Shown piece by piece: positions 52,908 through 63,793 of a DNA stretch of 64,000 nucleotides (position 1 is its first letter; every line of letters starts with the position of its first letter). This DNA is from Capnocytophaga catalasegens. Lineage in GTDB: Bacteria > Bacteroidota > Bacteroidia > Flavobacteriales > Flavobacteriaceae. Where the stretch lies: positions 1 to 64,000 of the forward strand of contig NZ_BPMA01000018.1 in NCBI RefSeq assembly GCF_026005215.1. The letters are read 5' to 3'. Position numbers and translations under genes: made by a program. A model generated the notes under the pieces. That model was given only the letters and a program-made list of their open reading frames with translations, did no database searches and was not told the origin of the DNA.

Positions 52908-54758
52908 TTATTCAACAACATCTAACTCTACTTTCAAGTTATTTATGATAAATTCTTGACGTTCAGGCGTGTTGTTTCCCATATAAAATTCCAATAATTT
53001 TTCTATACTAAGTGCTTTATCAAGCATTACAGGGTCTAAGCGCATATCTGAACCGATAAAATTTTTGAATTCGTCTGGTGAAATCTCTCCCAAACCTTTA
53101 AATCGAGTAATTTCTGGATTTCGCAATTTCATAATGGCATCTATACGTTCCTCATCACTATAACAATAAATTGTTTCTTTTTTATTTCGCACACGGAAAA
53201 GAGGCGTTTGCAATATATAAACATGTCCTTCTTTAATCAATTCGGGGAAAAATTGTAAGAAAAACGTAATCAAAAGTAAGCGAATATGCATACCATCTAC
53301 ATCGGCATCTGTAGCAATAACAATATTATTATATCGAAGATCTTCCATTGAATCTTCTATATTTAAAGCCGCTTGAAGCAGATTAAATTCTTCGTTTTCA
53401 TACACTATTTTTTTCGTTTTCCCATATGTATTGAGTGGTTTTCCTCGAAGACTAAAAACTGCCTGTGTATTAACATCGCGTGACTTGGTAATAGAACCTG
53501 AAGCCGAATCTCCCTCAGTAATAAAAAGTGTGCTTTCTAAACTTCTTTCTTCTTTACTATCATTCAAATGAATTCGGCAATCACGCAGTTTTCGATTATG
53601 TAGGCTAGCTTTTTTGGCACGTTCGCGAGCTAATTTACGTATTCCTGAAAGTTCTTTACGCTCCCTCTCGGCTTGGATAATTTTACGTTGAATTTCATCG
53701 GCAATAGCTTCATTTTTATGTAAAAAATTATCTAATTGTGTTTGAATAAAATTCAAAATATAGGTACGTACCGAAGGTTTTCCATCTCCCATTTCGGTAG
53801 AACCCAATTTGGTCTTGGTTTGACTTTCAAAAACAGGTTCCATCACTTTGACCGAGATAGCTGCAATGATAGATTTTCGAATATCGGAAGCATCATAATC
53901 TTTTTTGAAAAATTGACGTAATGTCAGTACAATTGCCTCACGAAAAGCCGTTAAATGCGTTCCTCCTTGTGTTGTATTTTGTCCATTGACAAACGAATAA
54001 TATTGTTCGTTGTACTGTGATTTGCTATGAGTTAGCGCTATTTCAATATCATTGCCTGTCAAATGAACAATCGGATAGCGAAAATCTTCTTGATTATTAT
54101 CATCTATGAGCAAATCTTTCAATCCGTTTTCAGAAAAATATTTCTCTCCGTTATAAACAATGGTAAGCCCCGGATTCAGATATACGTAATTGCGAAGCAT
54201 CTTTACTACGTATTCGTTTCTGAACTTATAATTTTTAAATATTTGTACATCGGGAGTGAAAACAACTTTTGTCCCGCGTCTGCTTTTAGATTCTTCTACA
54301 TTGCCTTCGTGGAGTAATTCTCCTTGTTGGAATTCGGCTGATTTTTGCTGATTATCTCGAATCGATTCTACTTTAAAATATGACGAAAGTGCATTAACAG
54401 CCTTTGTACCAACGCCATTAAGTCCTACTGATTTCTTAAAGGCTCGTGAGTCATATTTTCCTCCGGTATTCATTTTGGAAACAACATCAACGAGTTTGCC
54501 CAGAGGAATTCCACGTCCGTAATCACGTACAGAAACCGTGCCTTCTTCTATTTTGACTTCAATGGTTTTTCCTGCACCCATTACAAACTCATCAATGCAG
54601 TTGTCAATAACCTCTTTGAGTAAGATATAAATTCCGTCATCGACAGAAGAGCCATCTCCAAGCTTACCGATATACATTCCGGGACGCATACGAATATGTT
54701 CCTTCCAGTCTAATGATTTAATATTATCTTCGTTATATTGTATGGCTTCCAATGACAT
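52908..54758 (-). CDS. parE: DNA topoisomerase IV subunit B
   Basis: The 616-residue product is a type IIA topoisomerase ATPase/TOPRIM subunit that decatenates chromosomes with ParC. It shows the GHKL ATPase ([31 protein letters not shown]), the transducer, and the [17 protein letters not shown] and [10 protein letters not shown] motifs. Length and the [15 protein letters not shown] opening point to ParE rather than GyrB. I chose the ATG at 54758 (MSLEAIQY), because the upstream TTG at 54782 overlaps a TATCTTTG -7 element (54780-54787). parC is not adjacent. Confidence 0.94.
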   Translation of the reverse strand: MSLEAIQYNEDNIKSLDWKEHIRMRPGMYIGKLGDGSSVDDGIYILLKEVIDNCIDEFVMGAGKTIEVKIEEGTVSVRDYGRGIPLGKLVDVVSKMNTGGKYDSRAFKKSVGLNGVGTKAVNALSSYFKVESIRDNQQKSAEFQQGELLHEGNVEESKSRRGTKVVFTPDVQIFKNYKFRNEYVVKMLRNYVYLNPGLTIVYNGEKYFSENGLKDLLIDDNNQEDFRYPIVHLTGNDIEIALTHSKSQYNEQYYSFVNGQNTTQGGTHLTAFREAIVLTLRQFFKKDYDASDIRKSIIAAISVKVMEPVFESQTKTKLGSTEMGDGKPSVRTYILNFIQTQLDNFLHKNEAIADEIQRKIIQAERERKELSGIRKLARERAKKASLHNRKLRDCRIHLNDSKEERSLESTLFITEGDSASGSITKSRDVNTQAVFSLRGKPLNTYGKTKKIVYENEEFNLLQAALNIEDSMEDLRYNNIVIATDADVDGMHIRLLLITFFLQFFPELIKEGHVYILQTPLFRVRNKKETIYCYSDEERIDAIMKLRNPEITRFKGLGEISPDEFKNFIGSDMRLDPVMLDKALSIEKLLEFYMGNNTPERQEFIINNLKVELDVVE

Positions 54759-54827
54759 AATTTTATTGTTGAAGTTGGGCAAAGATACGAAAAAACACGA
54801 ATTATAAAACTGATTTTTTATCTTTTT

Positions 54828-55676
54828 TTATAAAAAAGTTGCTCGTATCATTCGGTGATTTGTGTTCAGGTCTTTTTTTAATTCTATATTCTTATAATTT
54901 TTGTATGAAAGTAGCTCAGACATTTCATTTGCGAGATATTGATTGATTTCAAAGAAAAGGAATCCGTTTTCTGATAGATTATTTTTTGCAAAATCGGCTA
55001 TTTTATTATAAAAAATAAGTGGATTTTCATCAGGTACAAATAAAGCTAAGTGTGGTTCATATTCAAGAACATTCTTTGCAATTTGTTTTTTTTCTGATTC
55101 ACGCACGTAAGGAGGATTTGATACAATAATATCGAATATATAAGGTAGTTTTTCTATTTTCATAATATCTTCATTTATAAAAGTAACTGAAATAGAATTT
55201 TTTTCAGCATTCTTTTTAGCTATTTGAAGTGCTTTATTTGAAATATCTAATGCAAAAACTTGTGCATTGGGTAAGTTTTTAGCTAAAGAAACTGAAATAC
55301 AACCACTTCCTGTTCCGATATCTAATATTTTGGTACATTTTTCTTTATTTGTAGAACGAATAATCCAATCTACTAATTCTTCTGTTTCTTGTCGAGGTAT
55401 CAATACATTTTCATCAACATAGAAAGAAAGTCCATAGAAGTGAGCTTCACTTAGTATATATTGTATGGGTTTATTTTGTTGTAATTCTTTTATTGTATTA
55501 GTAAAAATATTATATTGCAAAGTAGAAATTTCTTTTTCTGTATCTAAAAAATACTTTATTTTAGATAGATTTAAATATTTTTCAAGTAATTTAAAAAAAA
55601 TAATATCTATTTCTTGTTTTGAATAAACTGATTTTAATTCATTTTGAAATAGAATTTTTAATTTTGAAAGTTTCAT
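54828..55676 (-). CDS. prmC: Release factor glutamine methyltransferase
   Basis: The 282-residue enzyme methylates the GGQ glutamine of peptide-chain release factors. It has the N-terminal helical domain, the SAM site ILDIGTGSGCISVSLA, and the catalytic NPPY in IIVSNPPYVRESEK. IPRQETEELVDW is also characteristic. The neighbouring hairpin upstream (55725-55759) separates it from tamB. Confidence 0.95.
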   Translation of the reverse strand: MKLSKLKILFQNELKSVYSKQEIDIIFFKLLEKYLNLSKIKYFLDTEKEISTLQYNIFTNTIKELQQNKPIQYILSEAHFYGLSFYVDENVLIPRQETEELVDWIIRSTNKEKCTKILDIGTGSGCISVSLAKNLPNAQVFALDISNKALQIAKKNAEKNSISVTFINEDIMKIEKLPYIFDIIVSNPPYVRESEKKQIAKNVLEYEPHLALFVPDENPLIFYNKIADFAKNNLSENGFLFFEINQYLANEMSELLSYKNYKNIELKKDLNTNHRMIRATFL

Positions 55677-55724
55677 TTTTATATTTTTATATCATTTTAA
55701 AAAAATTCATTAAAAAAATAAAAA

Positions 55725-55759
55725 AATCTATCTGAAAAAACAAAAAGTAAAGATAGATT
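55725..55759. terminator. Hairpin between tamB and prmC
   Basis: Nine-base perfect arms AATCTATCT and AGATAGATT enclose a 17-base A-rich loop. The flanks are A/T runs. It could end transcription from tamB or act as an RNA structure upstream of prmC. Confidence 0.5.
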
Positions 55760-55805
55760 ATCAAAAAAATCATCTCATTTTCTTTTATTTCTATATAGAA
55801 AAAAT

Positions 55806-55846
55806 AAAAATCCATATAGTTTTCATAAAAAACATTATGGATTTTT
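55806..55846 (-). terminator. tamB terminator overlapping the stop codon
   Basis: Arms AAAAATCCATA (55806-55816) and TATGGATTTTT (55836-55846) form an 11-bp stem whose right arm includes the tamB stop. On the minus strand T-rich sequence follows. Confidence 0.7.
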
Positions 55847-58800
55847 ATTATTTTTATCTTGATTTCTTTTAAAAATACCTCGAATAAGTTGTTTGAAAGT
55901 ATTAAAATCAACTCTGTAAGTAAGACCAACTCCTTGTGTATATCCAATTTTATCTAAGAAATATTGTTGAACATCATTCTCACGATTGAATATCTTTGCA
56001 CTAAGTGTTCCATCTTTATTTAATAGAAATTGTATTTCAAAATCACCTGCAATCGCTGTTTGTGTAACTCCTCCAACGGGTATTCCTACTTTACCATTGA
56101 GTAATACACGTTCGTTAATTTGTGTTGAAAGTGTAATACCCAATCTATCACCTGTATTATAAGCTTGTTCAGCATTAACAGTTCCTGTTTCATAACTAAG
56201 ACCTAAGTTTAGTTTATCATCATCTCCTGAAAGAAGTTGATTGAATATTCCCGCAGCTGTTTCTAACATATTATAAGAAACAATTTTGTCTCCGGCAGAT
56301 GTATCACTTAAAAAATTACCTTGTAATAAAAGTGCAAAAGCTTGTAATTGTTTTTTATCAGTATCTTTTAATCGATAATTAAGTTCAGAAACAAGACTTG
56401 AATTACTATCAGGGAAATTTATATCAAAAATAGTTTGTGGTTGAGCTAAACTACCTTCTAAACTAACTTCAACTTGAGTTTGTATTTTACGATTATATTG
56501 ATTTGATTCTAATAAAGTAGATGGATTAGCATACAAAGAATATACTGCTTTCAGGTTAGAAAGTTCTGCATTAAGCGGGTCGCCATTCCACGTAATTGAA
56601 CCTCCGGGCAATACACGAAACTTCTTGTCGATAATGCCTTCATATTTAAAATTGTATTCTCCTGAAATAGTCAGAAAGTCTCCCCACATATTGAACTTGC
56701 CATCGGTATTTATCTCAAAGAGTAACGTTCCTGCGCCCTTGCCAATTAAATTACTACCTGTCTTAGGGTCAATAATGATTTCAACTTCGGTATTTGGAAG
56801 AATATCCAAATCAAAATCCATCTCAAAACCTTGAAAAGTCTTCATCTGCGAAGTTTGTTCAATGTCATTTTTCTTCTTTTCAACAAAGTCAATAAAAGAA
56901 TCATCACCAACTGTGTGTGTATTGCTTAGGGGAATTTTAAATTTTGTCCCATCTGCGGTTGATGCTTGCACCTTTAAACGAATATCCTTCACATTTCCTG
57001 TCAAATCAACCTTGCCTTTTATGAATCCCGTCCCGTAAAACAATTCGTTATGCTCAGCTTGTGTGTTTAGCACCAAGAAACGATTGTTTTTCGTGTTCAA
57101 ATGCAAGTCCAGAAACCAATCTACAAATTTTTTATGATAGATTTTTCCGCTAAGCACCGCCTGAGTTTTATAAACCACATCAATTACTTTTATTTCATTG
57201 AAGATAAAATCATTTCCTTTTAGCGAAATAGATGCATCGGGGTCAAAATCCATATCAATATTCAGATACGGCACGCCCATTCCAGCTTTTTCTAATGAGA
57301 ATTCTCCTTCTATCTTCGGATTAGTTACCATACCCGAAATATGAGCTGAACCCGTCATATATCCACGTACATTATTGAGTATTCCATCTGCCAAAGCTCC
57401 AAAAGGAGCTAAATTGAGCCGTTTCAGACTTGTATCAAGACTTAAATAAGTTCCATTATCTCGTATTTGAATATCACCAATAGTTCTGAAACCTTCTCCT
57501 TGTCCATTTATAAATTGCGTATTTACTTTGAAAGCTGATAAATCTTCATTTCCATCAATACCCATTTCTAAATCTCCCATCAAATAATCATTGATAGTAA
57601 AATTACTAATTACCAAATCTGAAGAAGGAAAATACTTATTTCGTTGTTGAATTAAAGATAAATGACCATTGAGCGCCCCCGAAAAATTAAGCCCTTCTAT
57701 GCTCGGAGTAATGTCAAATAACTCAACTTTATTAAAAACCAGATGGATATCTTTGTAAGAGTTCTTGCCCATCTTCCCTCCTATCGAGATAATTTGCTCT
57801 GCTTGTTGTAACTGAAAGTTTTCTATATGAATCGAATCAAGTTTCTTGTCAAAAACCACCCGATTGTTCTTACCTTCTTTATTTACAATCCAATCTTTTC
57901 CTTTGAAATGCACAATCGATTTCTTTAAACCCACAACCGAAGACTGATTCTGGTCAAGCGTATGATAAAAATTCAAAGTATAATTATCTTCCTTCTTATT
58001 CCCACCTTTGAACTCCGTGCGAAAAAAAAGAGTATCCTTAATTGTAGCGTTAATCAGATTGAAATCGGATATATCGTATATGGAATTTTTAAATTTGTCT
58101 ATCTCGAAAAACGTATTATACAACGGATTTTTATTATCTATTAACAAATTGATTTTTTCTAACTTATTTCCATAAAGGTCAATGCTTGGCGATTTAAAAT
58201 TCAACTTAAAATCACCCGAATCAGCAACAATATTCCCTCGTATGAATGTGTTTTTGCCCAAAGTAACTTCCGGAAGGAATATTTCTATAATCTTATTATA
58301 AATTTTGAAATCAAATGAAAGGTATTGCCCCTTCGAAACTTTAAAAGGCTTGTAATTTGCATAAATACTCCCTATGGAATTTCTAAAAATCTTGTCCAAC
58401 TCACCAAAAGCAAAGTTACCCACAACCTTTCCAGTAATAACATCTGGAGAATCAATCAGAATTGTTCTTACTTTTTTCTCATCTAAAGAAATATTTACAT
58501 CAAAATCTTGAAAAGTATACCGAGTAGCATTCTTTTCGAATATGGTATTATGTATTCCTACTTTCCCTGTAATATCATCAAGTGTTTTACCTTTTACATC
58601 AAGTATAACAAGACCTTTTAGTTTTGCTATCGAATCATTCTTAATAAAACCAAGCGCTTTTAGGTCAGCATGCTCTATATCCGCTATGAAATCATATATA
58701 TTTTGCTTCTTATCAAGCTGTGCAAGCCCATCTACCGACATTTTCAGATTGACATCATTTATTTTAACCTCTCCCTTGAAGTATTGTTTGACAAAATCAC

Positions 58801-60277
58801 CTTTTACATCTATATTTGTATAATTGTAATCATTAAAAACAATTTGTTGTATCTTTCCATCAACAAATATTTTATCAATTTTGTCAAAATTCAACCCTTT
58901 TCCTACAAATTGAATATTCGATGTTATTTTTCCCAGATTATTTTGCTCAATAATTTTCCCCAAATCCAACTGATGTGTAGTCAAATACCCTTTGTATGAA
59001 GTTTTTTCCAAATTATCAAGGTCATTTAATATTCCTTCTATTGTAAAATCACCCAATTGAGAAGAAAAAGCCATATCAAGTTCTAGGTCAGTTGTTGAAT
59101 AATCAATAGTTCCACTGGTTTCAAAAAAACCAAAATGGCGAACTTGTTCAGGTAAGTTTTCTCCTAACTGGACTGGCATAAGTCCTACCAAATCAGAATA
59201 AATCGAAACCAAATGTGTAATATCTCCTTTTATATGAATAGGTTTGTTTTCTTCAAATAAATTAGCCAATGTAAAATTTCCTAAAAGTTCTGTATTCTGA
59301 TACCAAGCCGAAAGATTATTTATTGAAAAATTATTAAGTGTTCCTTGAACTTCTCCTTCTAATTCAATTAGTTTTTTATTAGAAAATCCATTATACAAAG
59401 GAATAATATCTTCGGTTCTTACTTTACTATTGTATATACGAGCGTGTACCTTTACATCATTTAAAAAATTATTATAACTTCCATTAGCAGAAGCAAATTT
59501 TACATCGGCTCTTATATGAGAAAAAGGAGTAATAAGCGTTGTATTATCAATAGAAATAAACGAATTTGTATATGAAAAATCGGTTTTTAAATCCGTAATT
59601 TTCAGATGTTTGTCCAAAACGAAACTTCCCGAATGAAGTTTCAGACCTATATCAGAATCTTTTATCGAAAAATCTGAAATCTCAGTAAAAAGACTATCTA
59701 CAACAAGCTGTGAAGGATTTTCATTATTATAATCTAATATATGAAAATAGCTATTTTTCAAATAGATACCTTTGGCTTTCATAATAAAAGGTTCTTGTGA
59801 AGGTGGCGTACCATCATCAAAACTATTTATAAATACATCTAAATTAGAAAGTGTATCTCCTTTGTACGTATTAAGATGAAAATGTAAATCTTCACCATAA
59901 ATATTTCCAAAATACAAATTACCTTTTATAAGTTTATTAAAATTGGTTATTGAAGTACGAAGCGTTCCTGCTGATATTAGCGTATCATTCTTAAAATCGT
60001 TAATTAAAACCTCTTTAAGAGAAATCATTCCAAGTACGCTTATTGAAGTTTTCCCTATGCGAATATCAATTCCATAACTTTCATTGAGTTTTTTAGTTAC
60101 AAACGACGCAATTCCACTTTGCACTGGTGGTAATAGTAACAATATGAAAATCAATACTATACTCAGTACAAGTAGTTTTATAATTCGAACAATTATGTGA
60201 AAAAATTTTTTGATATCAGAAAAGGTTTTATTTTTGTGCAAAAATAATACATTTCTTAAATTAAGCAATGAATACAA
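55835..60277 (-). CDS. TamB-like (DUF490) envelope lipid-transport protein
   Basis: The roughly 1,480-residue product has one N-terminal transmembrane anchor (about 33-52) and a very long beta-rich body of repeated short strands, ending in the DUF490/TamB domain (about 1000-1480; SIKLKGNDFIFNEI-type strands, ITWNGDPLNAEL, LLQGNFLS, the final VGLTYRVDFNTF). TamB-like proteins form a periplasm-spanning groove for lipid or outer-membrane protein assembly, usually with a BamA-like partner that is not seen here. The start is uncertain. The only ATG (60277) overlaps tsaD, and a good promoter lies downstream of it. Confidence 0.85.
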   Translation of the reverse strand: MYSLLNLRNVLFLHKNKTFSDIKKFFHIIVRIIKLLVLSIVLIFILLLLPPVQSGIASFVTKKLNESYGIDIRIGKTSISVLGMISLKEVLINDFKNDTLISAGTLRTSITNFNKLIKGNLYFGNIYGEDLHFHLNTYKGDTLSNLDVFINSFDDGTPPSQEPFIMKAKGIYLKNSYFHILDYNNENPSQLVVDSLFTEISDFSIKDSDIGLKLHSGSFVLDKHLKITDLKTDFSYTNSFISIDNTTLITPFSHIRADVKFASANGSYNNFLNDVKVHARIYNSKVRTEDIIPLYNGFSNKKLIELEGEVQGTLNNFSINNLSAWYQNTELLGNFTLANLFEENKPIHIKGDITHLVSIYSDLVGLMPVQLGENLPEQVRHFGFFETSGTIDYSTTDLELDMAFSSQLGDFTIEGILNDLDNLEKTSYKGYLTTHQLDLGKIIEQNNLGKITSNIQFVGKGLNFDKIDKIFVDGKIQQIVFNDYNYTNIDVKGDFVKQYFKGEVKINDVNLKMSVDGLAQLDKKQNIYDFIADIEHADLKALGFIKNDSIAKLKGLVILDVKGKTLDDITGKVGIHNTIFEKNATRYTFQDFDVNISLDEKKVRTILIDSPDVITGKVVGNFAFGELDKIFRNSIGSIYANYKPFKVSKGQYLSFDFKIYNKIIEIFLPEVTLGKNTFIRGNIVADSGDFKLNFKSPSIDLYGNKLEKINLLIDNKNPLYNTFFEIDKFKNSIYDISDFNLINATIKDTLFFRTEFKGGNKKEDNYTLNFYHTLDQNQSSVVGLKKSIVHFKGKDWIVNKEGKNNRVVFDKKLDSIHIENFQLQQAEQIISIGGKMGKNSYKDIHLVFNKVELFDITPSIEGLNFSGALNGHLSLIQQRNKYFPSSDLVISNFTINDYLMGDLEMGIDGNEDLSAFKVNTQFINGQGEGFRTIGDIQIRDNGTYLSLDTSLKRLNLAPFGALADGILNNVRGYMTGSAHISGMVTNPKIEGEFSLEKAGMGVPYLNIDMDFDPDASISLKGNDFIFNEIKVIDVVYKTQAVLSGKIYHKKFVDWFLDLHLNTKNNRFLVLNTQAEHNELFYGTGFIKGKVDLTGNVKDIRLKVQASTADGTKFKIPLSNTHTVGDDSFIDFVEKKKNDIEQTSQMKTFQGFEMDFDLDILPNTEVEIIIDPKTGSNLIGKGAGTLLFEINTDGKFNMWGDFLTISGEYNFKYEGIIDKKFRVLPGGSITWNGDPLNAELSNLKAVYSLYANPSTLLESNQYNRKIQTQVEVSLEGSLAQPQTIFDINFPDSNSSLVSELNYRLKDTDKKQLQAFALLLQGNFLSDTSAGDKIVSYNMLETAAGIFNQLLSGDDDKLNLGLSYETGTVNAEQAYNTGDRLGITLSTQINERVLLNGKVGIPVGGVTQTAIAGDFEIQFLLNKDGTLSAKIFNRENDVQQYFLDKIGYTQGVGLTYRVDFNTFKQLIRGIFKRNQDKNNKNP
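60229..60236 (+). promoter_or_regulatory. Predicted -7 element of tsaD
   Basis: TATTTTTG at 60229-60236 on the plus strand leaves a leader of about 25 bases to the tsaD ATG. A TTG lies upstream at 60210-60212, but the 16-bp spacer is short. It forms half of a palindromic pair with the minus-strand element at 60239-60246. Confidence 0.5.
60239..60268 (-). promoter_or_regulatory. Predicted promoter of tamB
   Basis: TTG (60266-60268), a 19-bp spacer and TATTTTTG (60239-60246) on the minus strand match the consensus exactly. Transcription from here would begin near 60232, inside the annotated 5' end of the tamB frame. Confidence 0.6.
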
Positions 60278-61296
60278 ACAATATTTTTATACTTTCGATA
60301 GAATCTTCGTGCGATGATACATCAGCAGCAGTATTGCAAAATCAGAAAGTACTTTCTAACATAACAGCAAGTCAAAAAGTACATCAATTATACGGAGGAG
60401 TTGTTCCTGAACTTGCCTCGCGCGCTCACGAACAAAATATCGTTCCAGTAATACAACAAGCCTTAGAACAATCTGGAATAACAAAAGAACAACTCTCAGC
60501 AATTGCTTTTACCCGAGGTCCGGGACTTATGGGGTCACTCTTGGTGGGAACTTCTTTTGCCAAGTCATTAGCTTTGGGACTTTCTATTCCGTTGATAGAG
60601 GTCAATCATATGCAAGGACACATTTTAGCTCATTTTATTGAAAACGAAAAACATAAACGTCCTACATTTCCTTTTTTAGCACTAACTATCAGCGGAGGAC
60701 ATACTCAAATTATTCAAGTAAACGATTATTTTTCAATGACTCTTTTGGGCGAAACCCAAGATGATGCCGTAGGTGAGGCTTTTGACAAGACTGCTAAAAT
60801 ACTCGGATTACCTTATCCTGGAGGACCTTTAATTGACCTATATGCTCAACAAGGTAATCCAACTGCTTTTTCTTTTCCTAAACCCAATGTTGAAGGGCTA
60901 AATTTCAGTTTTTCAGGACTGAAAACATCTATTTTGTATTTTATTCAGAAAAAAACACAAGAAAATCCAACTTTCATTGAAGAAAATTTACCTGATATTT
61001 GTGCGTCTGTACAAAATACAATTATTGAAATTATTATGTTAAAACTTCGAAAGGCAGTAGCACAAACTGGAATTACTCAAATAGCAATTGGAGGTGGTGT
61101 TTCTGCAAATTCTGGTATTCGTAATGCTCTAAATAATGAAGAAAAATATGGTTGGACGACTTTTATTCCGCGTTTTGAATATTGTACCGATAATGCCGCT
61201 ATGATTGGTATTGCCGCATATTTTAAATATTTACAAAAAGATTTTGCCTCGATGGATATTACTGCACAAGCAAGAATGATGATTGATAAATCGTAA
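60268..61296 (+). CDS. tsaD: tRNA threonylcarbamoyladenosine transferase
   Basis: The 342-residue enzyme completes t6A synthesis on ANN-decoding tRNAs. It shows IESSCDDTSAAVL at the N-terminus, the metal-binding HMQGHILAH, the LTISGGHTQI strand, GEAFDKTAKILGLPYPGG, and the C-terminal GGGVSANSGIRNAL and CTDNAAMIG motifs. It is divergent from tamB with overlapping 5' ends. Confidence 0.97.
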   Translation: MNTNNIFILSIESSCDDTSAAVLQNQKVLSNITASQKVHQLYGGVVPELASRAHEQNIVPVIQQALEQSGITKEQLSAIAFTRGPGLMGSLLVGTSFAKSLALGLSIPLIEVNHMQGHILAHFIENEKHKRPTFPFLALTISGGHTQIIQVNDYFSMTLLGETQDDAVGEAFDKTAKILGLPYPGGPLIDLYAQQGNPTAFSFPKPNVEGLNFSFSGLKTSILYFIQKKTQENPTFIEENLPDICASVQNTIIEIIMLKLRKAVAQTGITQIAIGGGVSANSGIRNALNNEEKYGWTTFIPRFEYCTDNAAMIGIAAYFKYLQKDFASMDITAQARMMIDKS

Positions 61297-61374
61297 TTTT
61301 TAAAAGTAATTATTCTTAAAAACGCATCACTATTTGATTTAAAAACATTACTTTTGTTGCCAAAATAAAATATT

Positions 61375-62505
61375 ATGAATATTGCGATTGTTTGTTATCC
61401 TACCTTTGGGGGGAGTGGCGTTGTGGCTACTGAACTGGGAATTGCCTTAGCTCAAAAAGGACATCAAGTGCATTTTATCACGTATAGTCAGCCTGTAAGA
61501 CTTGCCCATTTTTATAGAAATATCCATTTTCATGAAGTTCATGTAGAAGAATATCCTTTGTTTCACTATCAGCCGTATGAGTTAGCCCTTTCTAGTAAAA
61601 TTGTTGAAGTGGTGAAAAAATTCGGTATTCAAATTATTCATGCACACTATGCAATTCCGCATGCATACGCTGGATATATGGCAAAACAAATCTTAAACGA
61701 AGAAGGTATTGATATTTCAATAATTACAACCTTACATGGAACTGATATTACGCTTGTTGGTAATCATCCATATTACAAAACTGCTGTAAATTTCAGTATC
61801 AATGCGTCTGATGTTGTAACTTCGGTATCAGAGAGTTTGAAAAAAGATACATTAGAATTATTCAATATCAAAAAAGAAATACACGTAATTCCCAATTTTA
61901 TCAATCTGAACAAATATAAACAAATCCCTTCAGTTTGTAAACGAAGCGCCGTTGCCACTACAGACGAATTTGTTATCACTCACATTAGTAATTTCAGAAA
62001 AGTGAAACGTACACAAGATGTAGTTCGTATTTTCGAACTTATTCTACAAGAAAAACCTGCCAAACTGGTGATGGCGGGTGATGGTCCGGAACGTGAATCA
62101 ACCGAAGAACTTTGTAATAAAATGGAAATTGCAGACAAAGTTATCTTCTTAGGCAATTATTTGAATATAAACGAAATACTTTGTTTTTCAGATTTGTTTT
62201 TAATTCCGTCTGAGTCAGAAAGTTTTGGGCTGGCAGCCTTAGAAGCAATGGCGATGGGTGTTCCTGTTATTTCGAGTAATGCAGGTGGACTTGGCGAGGT
62301 AAACAAAAATGGATATTCTGGGTATTTAAGCCCTATTGGAGATGTTGCTCAAATGGCACAAAAGGCACTTTCTATTTTGAGTTCGCTTGAAATTTTAAAA
62401 AAATTCAAAAAACAAGCTAAAAAACAAGCTATGCTTTTTGATGAAGAAAAAATAATTCCGATGTATGAGGATATTTATCAAAATATTATAGATAAAACTT
62501 TTTGA
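61375..62505 (+). CDS. bshA: N-acetyl-alpha-D-glucosaminyl L-malate synthase (bacillithiol synthesis)
   Basis: The 376-residue GT4-family glycosyltransferase makes the first intermediate of the thiol bacillithiol. The N-terminus CYPTFGGSGVVATELG and the TLHGTDITLVG segment are typical of BshA, and the C-terminal PSESESFGLAALEAMAMGVPVISS is the GT4 nucleotide-sugar site. A TACTTTTG -7 element (61349-61356) lies 19 bp before the ATG. It is 78 bp after tsaD and ends before a strong terminator. The other bsh genes are not in the window. Confidence 0.94.
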   Translation: MNIAIVCYPTFGGSGVVATELGIALAQKGHQVHFITYSQPVRLAHFYRNIHFHEVHVEEYPLFHYQPYELALSSKIVEVVKKFGIQIIHAHYAIPHAYAGYMAKQILNEEGIDISIITTLHGTDITLVGNHPYYKTAVNFSINASDVVTSVSESLKKDTLELFNIKKEIHVIPNFINLNKYKQIPSVCKRSAVATTDEFVITHISNFRKVKRTQDVVRIFELILQEKPAKLVMAGDGPERESTEELCNKMEIADKVIFLGNYLNINEILCFSDLFLIPSESESFGLAALEAMAMGVPVISSNAGGLGEVNKNGYSGYLSPIGDVAQMAQKALSILSSLEILKKFKKQAKKQAMLFDEEKIIPMYEDIYQNIIDKTF

Positions 62506-62554
62506 AAACAAGCCTTTTATTTACAAATTATATAACAGCATAAGCTATTTAATT

Positions 62555-62588
62555 AAAAAAAGATGCCTCTACAAAAGGCATCTTTTAA
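62555..62588. terminator. Bidirectional terminator between bshA and gcvT
   Basis: Arms AAAAGATGCC (62558-62567) and GGCATCTTTT (62577-62586) form a perfect 10-bp stem with A- and T-runs outside. It serves the convergent bshA and gcvT genes. Confidence 0.9.
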
Positions 62589-62614
62589 ATGAAATAGTAT
62601 GTAAAATAAAATAA

Positions 62615-63700
62615 TTAGTCTTTTTTGTAGAAAGGTAGTTTTACCACTTTGGCAGGTATATTTTTATTTCTGATTTGAATAAAAATTTCACTTCCTACCG
62701 ATGCGTATTGTATGGGGACATACCCTAATCCAATGCCGATACCCAACGAAGGCGACATTGTCCCACTGGTTACTTTTCCAATTACATTTCCGTCAGCATC
62801 TACAATTTGGTAATCGTGGCGCGGAATGGCTTTTTCTTTCATTTCAAAGGCAATTAACTTACGCGTAACGCCAGCTTCTTTTTGTTTTTTCAAGAAATCG
62901 GTATCAATAAAGTCTTTGGTGAATTTGGTAATCCACCCCAAGCCTGCTTCAAGTGGCGAGGTTGTATCGTCAATATCATTTCCGTAGAGACAATATCCCA
63001 TCTCTAAGCGAAGTGTATCACGAGCGGCAAGTCCAATGGGTTTTATTCCATACGATTTACCCGCTTCAAATACTTTGTCCCAAAGTTTTTGGGCATCTTC
63101 ATTTTTTACATATACTTCAAATCCGCCACTGCCTGTATATCCTGTTGCAGAGATAATAACCTGTGGAATTCCTGCAAAATCACCTATTGTAAAGTGATAA
63201 AATGGAATAGCTGCCAAATTGATTTGGGTAAGCGATTGCATAGCCTCTACGGCTTTGGGACCTTGAATTGCAAGCAACGAATACTGGTCTGAACAATTTT
63301 CGAGTATAGCTCCAAATGTGTTATGTTGGTTTATCCATTGCCAGTCTTTATCAATATTCGAGGCATTGACCACAAGCATATAATTTTCATCAGCAATTTT
63401 ATAAATGATTAAATCATCAATTATACCTCCTTTACCATTGGGCATACAACTATATTGCGCTCGCCCATCAACTAATGTAGAAGCATCGTTGGAAGTTACC
63501 TTCTGAATAAGGTCTAAAGCTCCTTTTCCTTTGACAAAGAATTCGCCCATATGACTTACATCGAATACACCTACACCAGTGCGAACAGTCTGATGTTCGG
63601 CGTTAACCCCTTCGTATTGCACGGGCATATTGAACCCAGCAAAAGGAACCATTTTAGCTCCTAAGGCATTATGTACATCGTTTAATGTGATATTTTTCAT
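62615..63700 (-). CDS. gcvT: Aminomethyltransferase (glycine cleavage T protein)
   Basis: The 361-residue tetrahydrofolate-dependent enzyme takes the methylene group from the H-protein in glycine cleavage. It shows the folate-binding [39 protein letters not shown] and [19 protein letters not shown], and the C-terminal [13 protein letters not shown]. It is of normal length and apparently monocistronic, with an exact consensus promoter upstream. Confidence 0.97.
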   Translation of the reverse strand: MKNITLNDVHNALGAKMVPFAGFNMPVQYEGVNAEHQTVRTGVGVFDVSHMGEFFVKGKGALDLIQKVTSNDASTLVDGRAQYSCMPNGKGGIIDDLIIYKIADENYMLVVNASNIDKDWQWINQHNTFGAILENCSDQYSLLAIQGPKAVEAMQSLTQINLAAIPFYHFTIGDFAGIPQVIISATGYTGSGGFEVYVKNEDAQKLWDKVFEAGKSYGIKPIGLAARDTLRLEMGYCLYGNDIDDTTSPLEAGLGWITKFTKDFIDTDFLKKQKEAGVTRKLIAFEMKEKAIPRHDYQIVDADGNVIGKVTSGTMSPSLGIGIGLGYVPIQYASVGSEIFIQIRNKNIPAKVVKLPFYKKD

Positions 63701-63727
63701 AAAAAATCATTGTTGATAATCTGAGAC

Positions 63728-63757
63728 CAAAGGTACAATTATTTTTTTAGATACCAA
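63728..63757 (-). promoter_or_regulatory. gcvT promoter
   Basis: TTG (63755-63757), a 19-bp spacer and TACCTTTG (63728-63735) on the minus strand match the Bacteroidota consensus exactly. The leader is about 20 bases. No glycine-riboswitch-like structure fits in so short a leader. Confidence 0.75.
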
Positions 63758-63793
63758 TTGTTTTTTCAAAAAACTTTTTACAGCGTTCCGCAT

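Noticed and set aside
55687-55947. 86-codon minus-strand frame across the tamB-prmC gap
   Set aside because: It overlaps the tamB 3' end and two hairpins and is almost entirely Ile/Phe/Leu low-complexity sequence.
63701-63727. Glycine riboswitch upstream of gcvT
   Set aside because: The consensus promoter leaves a leader of only about 20 bases, too short for an aptamer.
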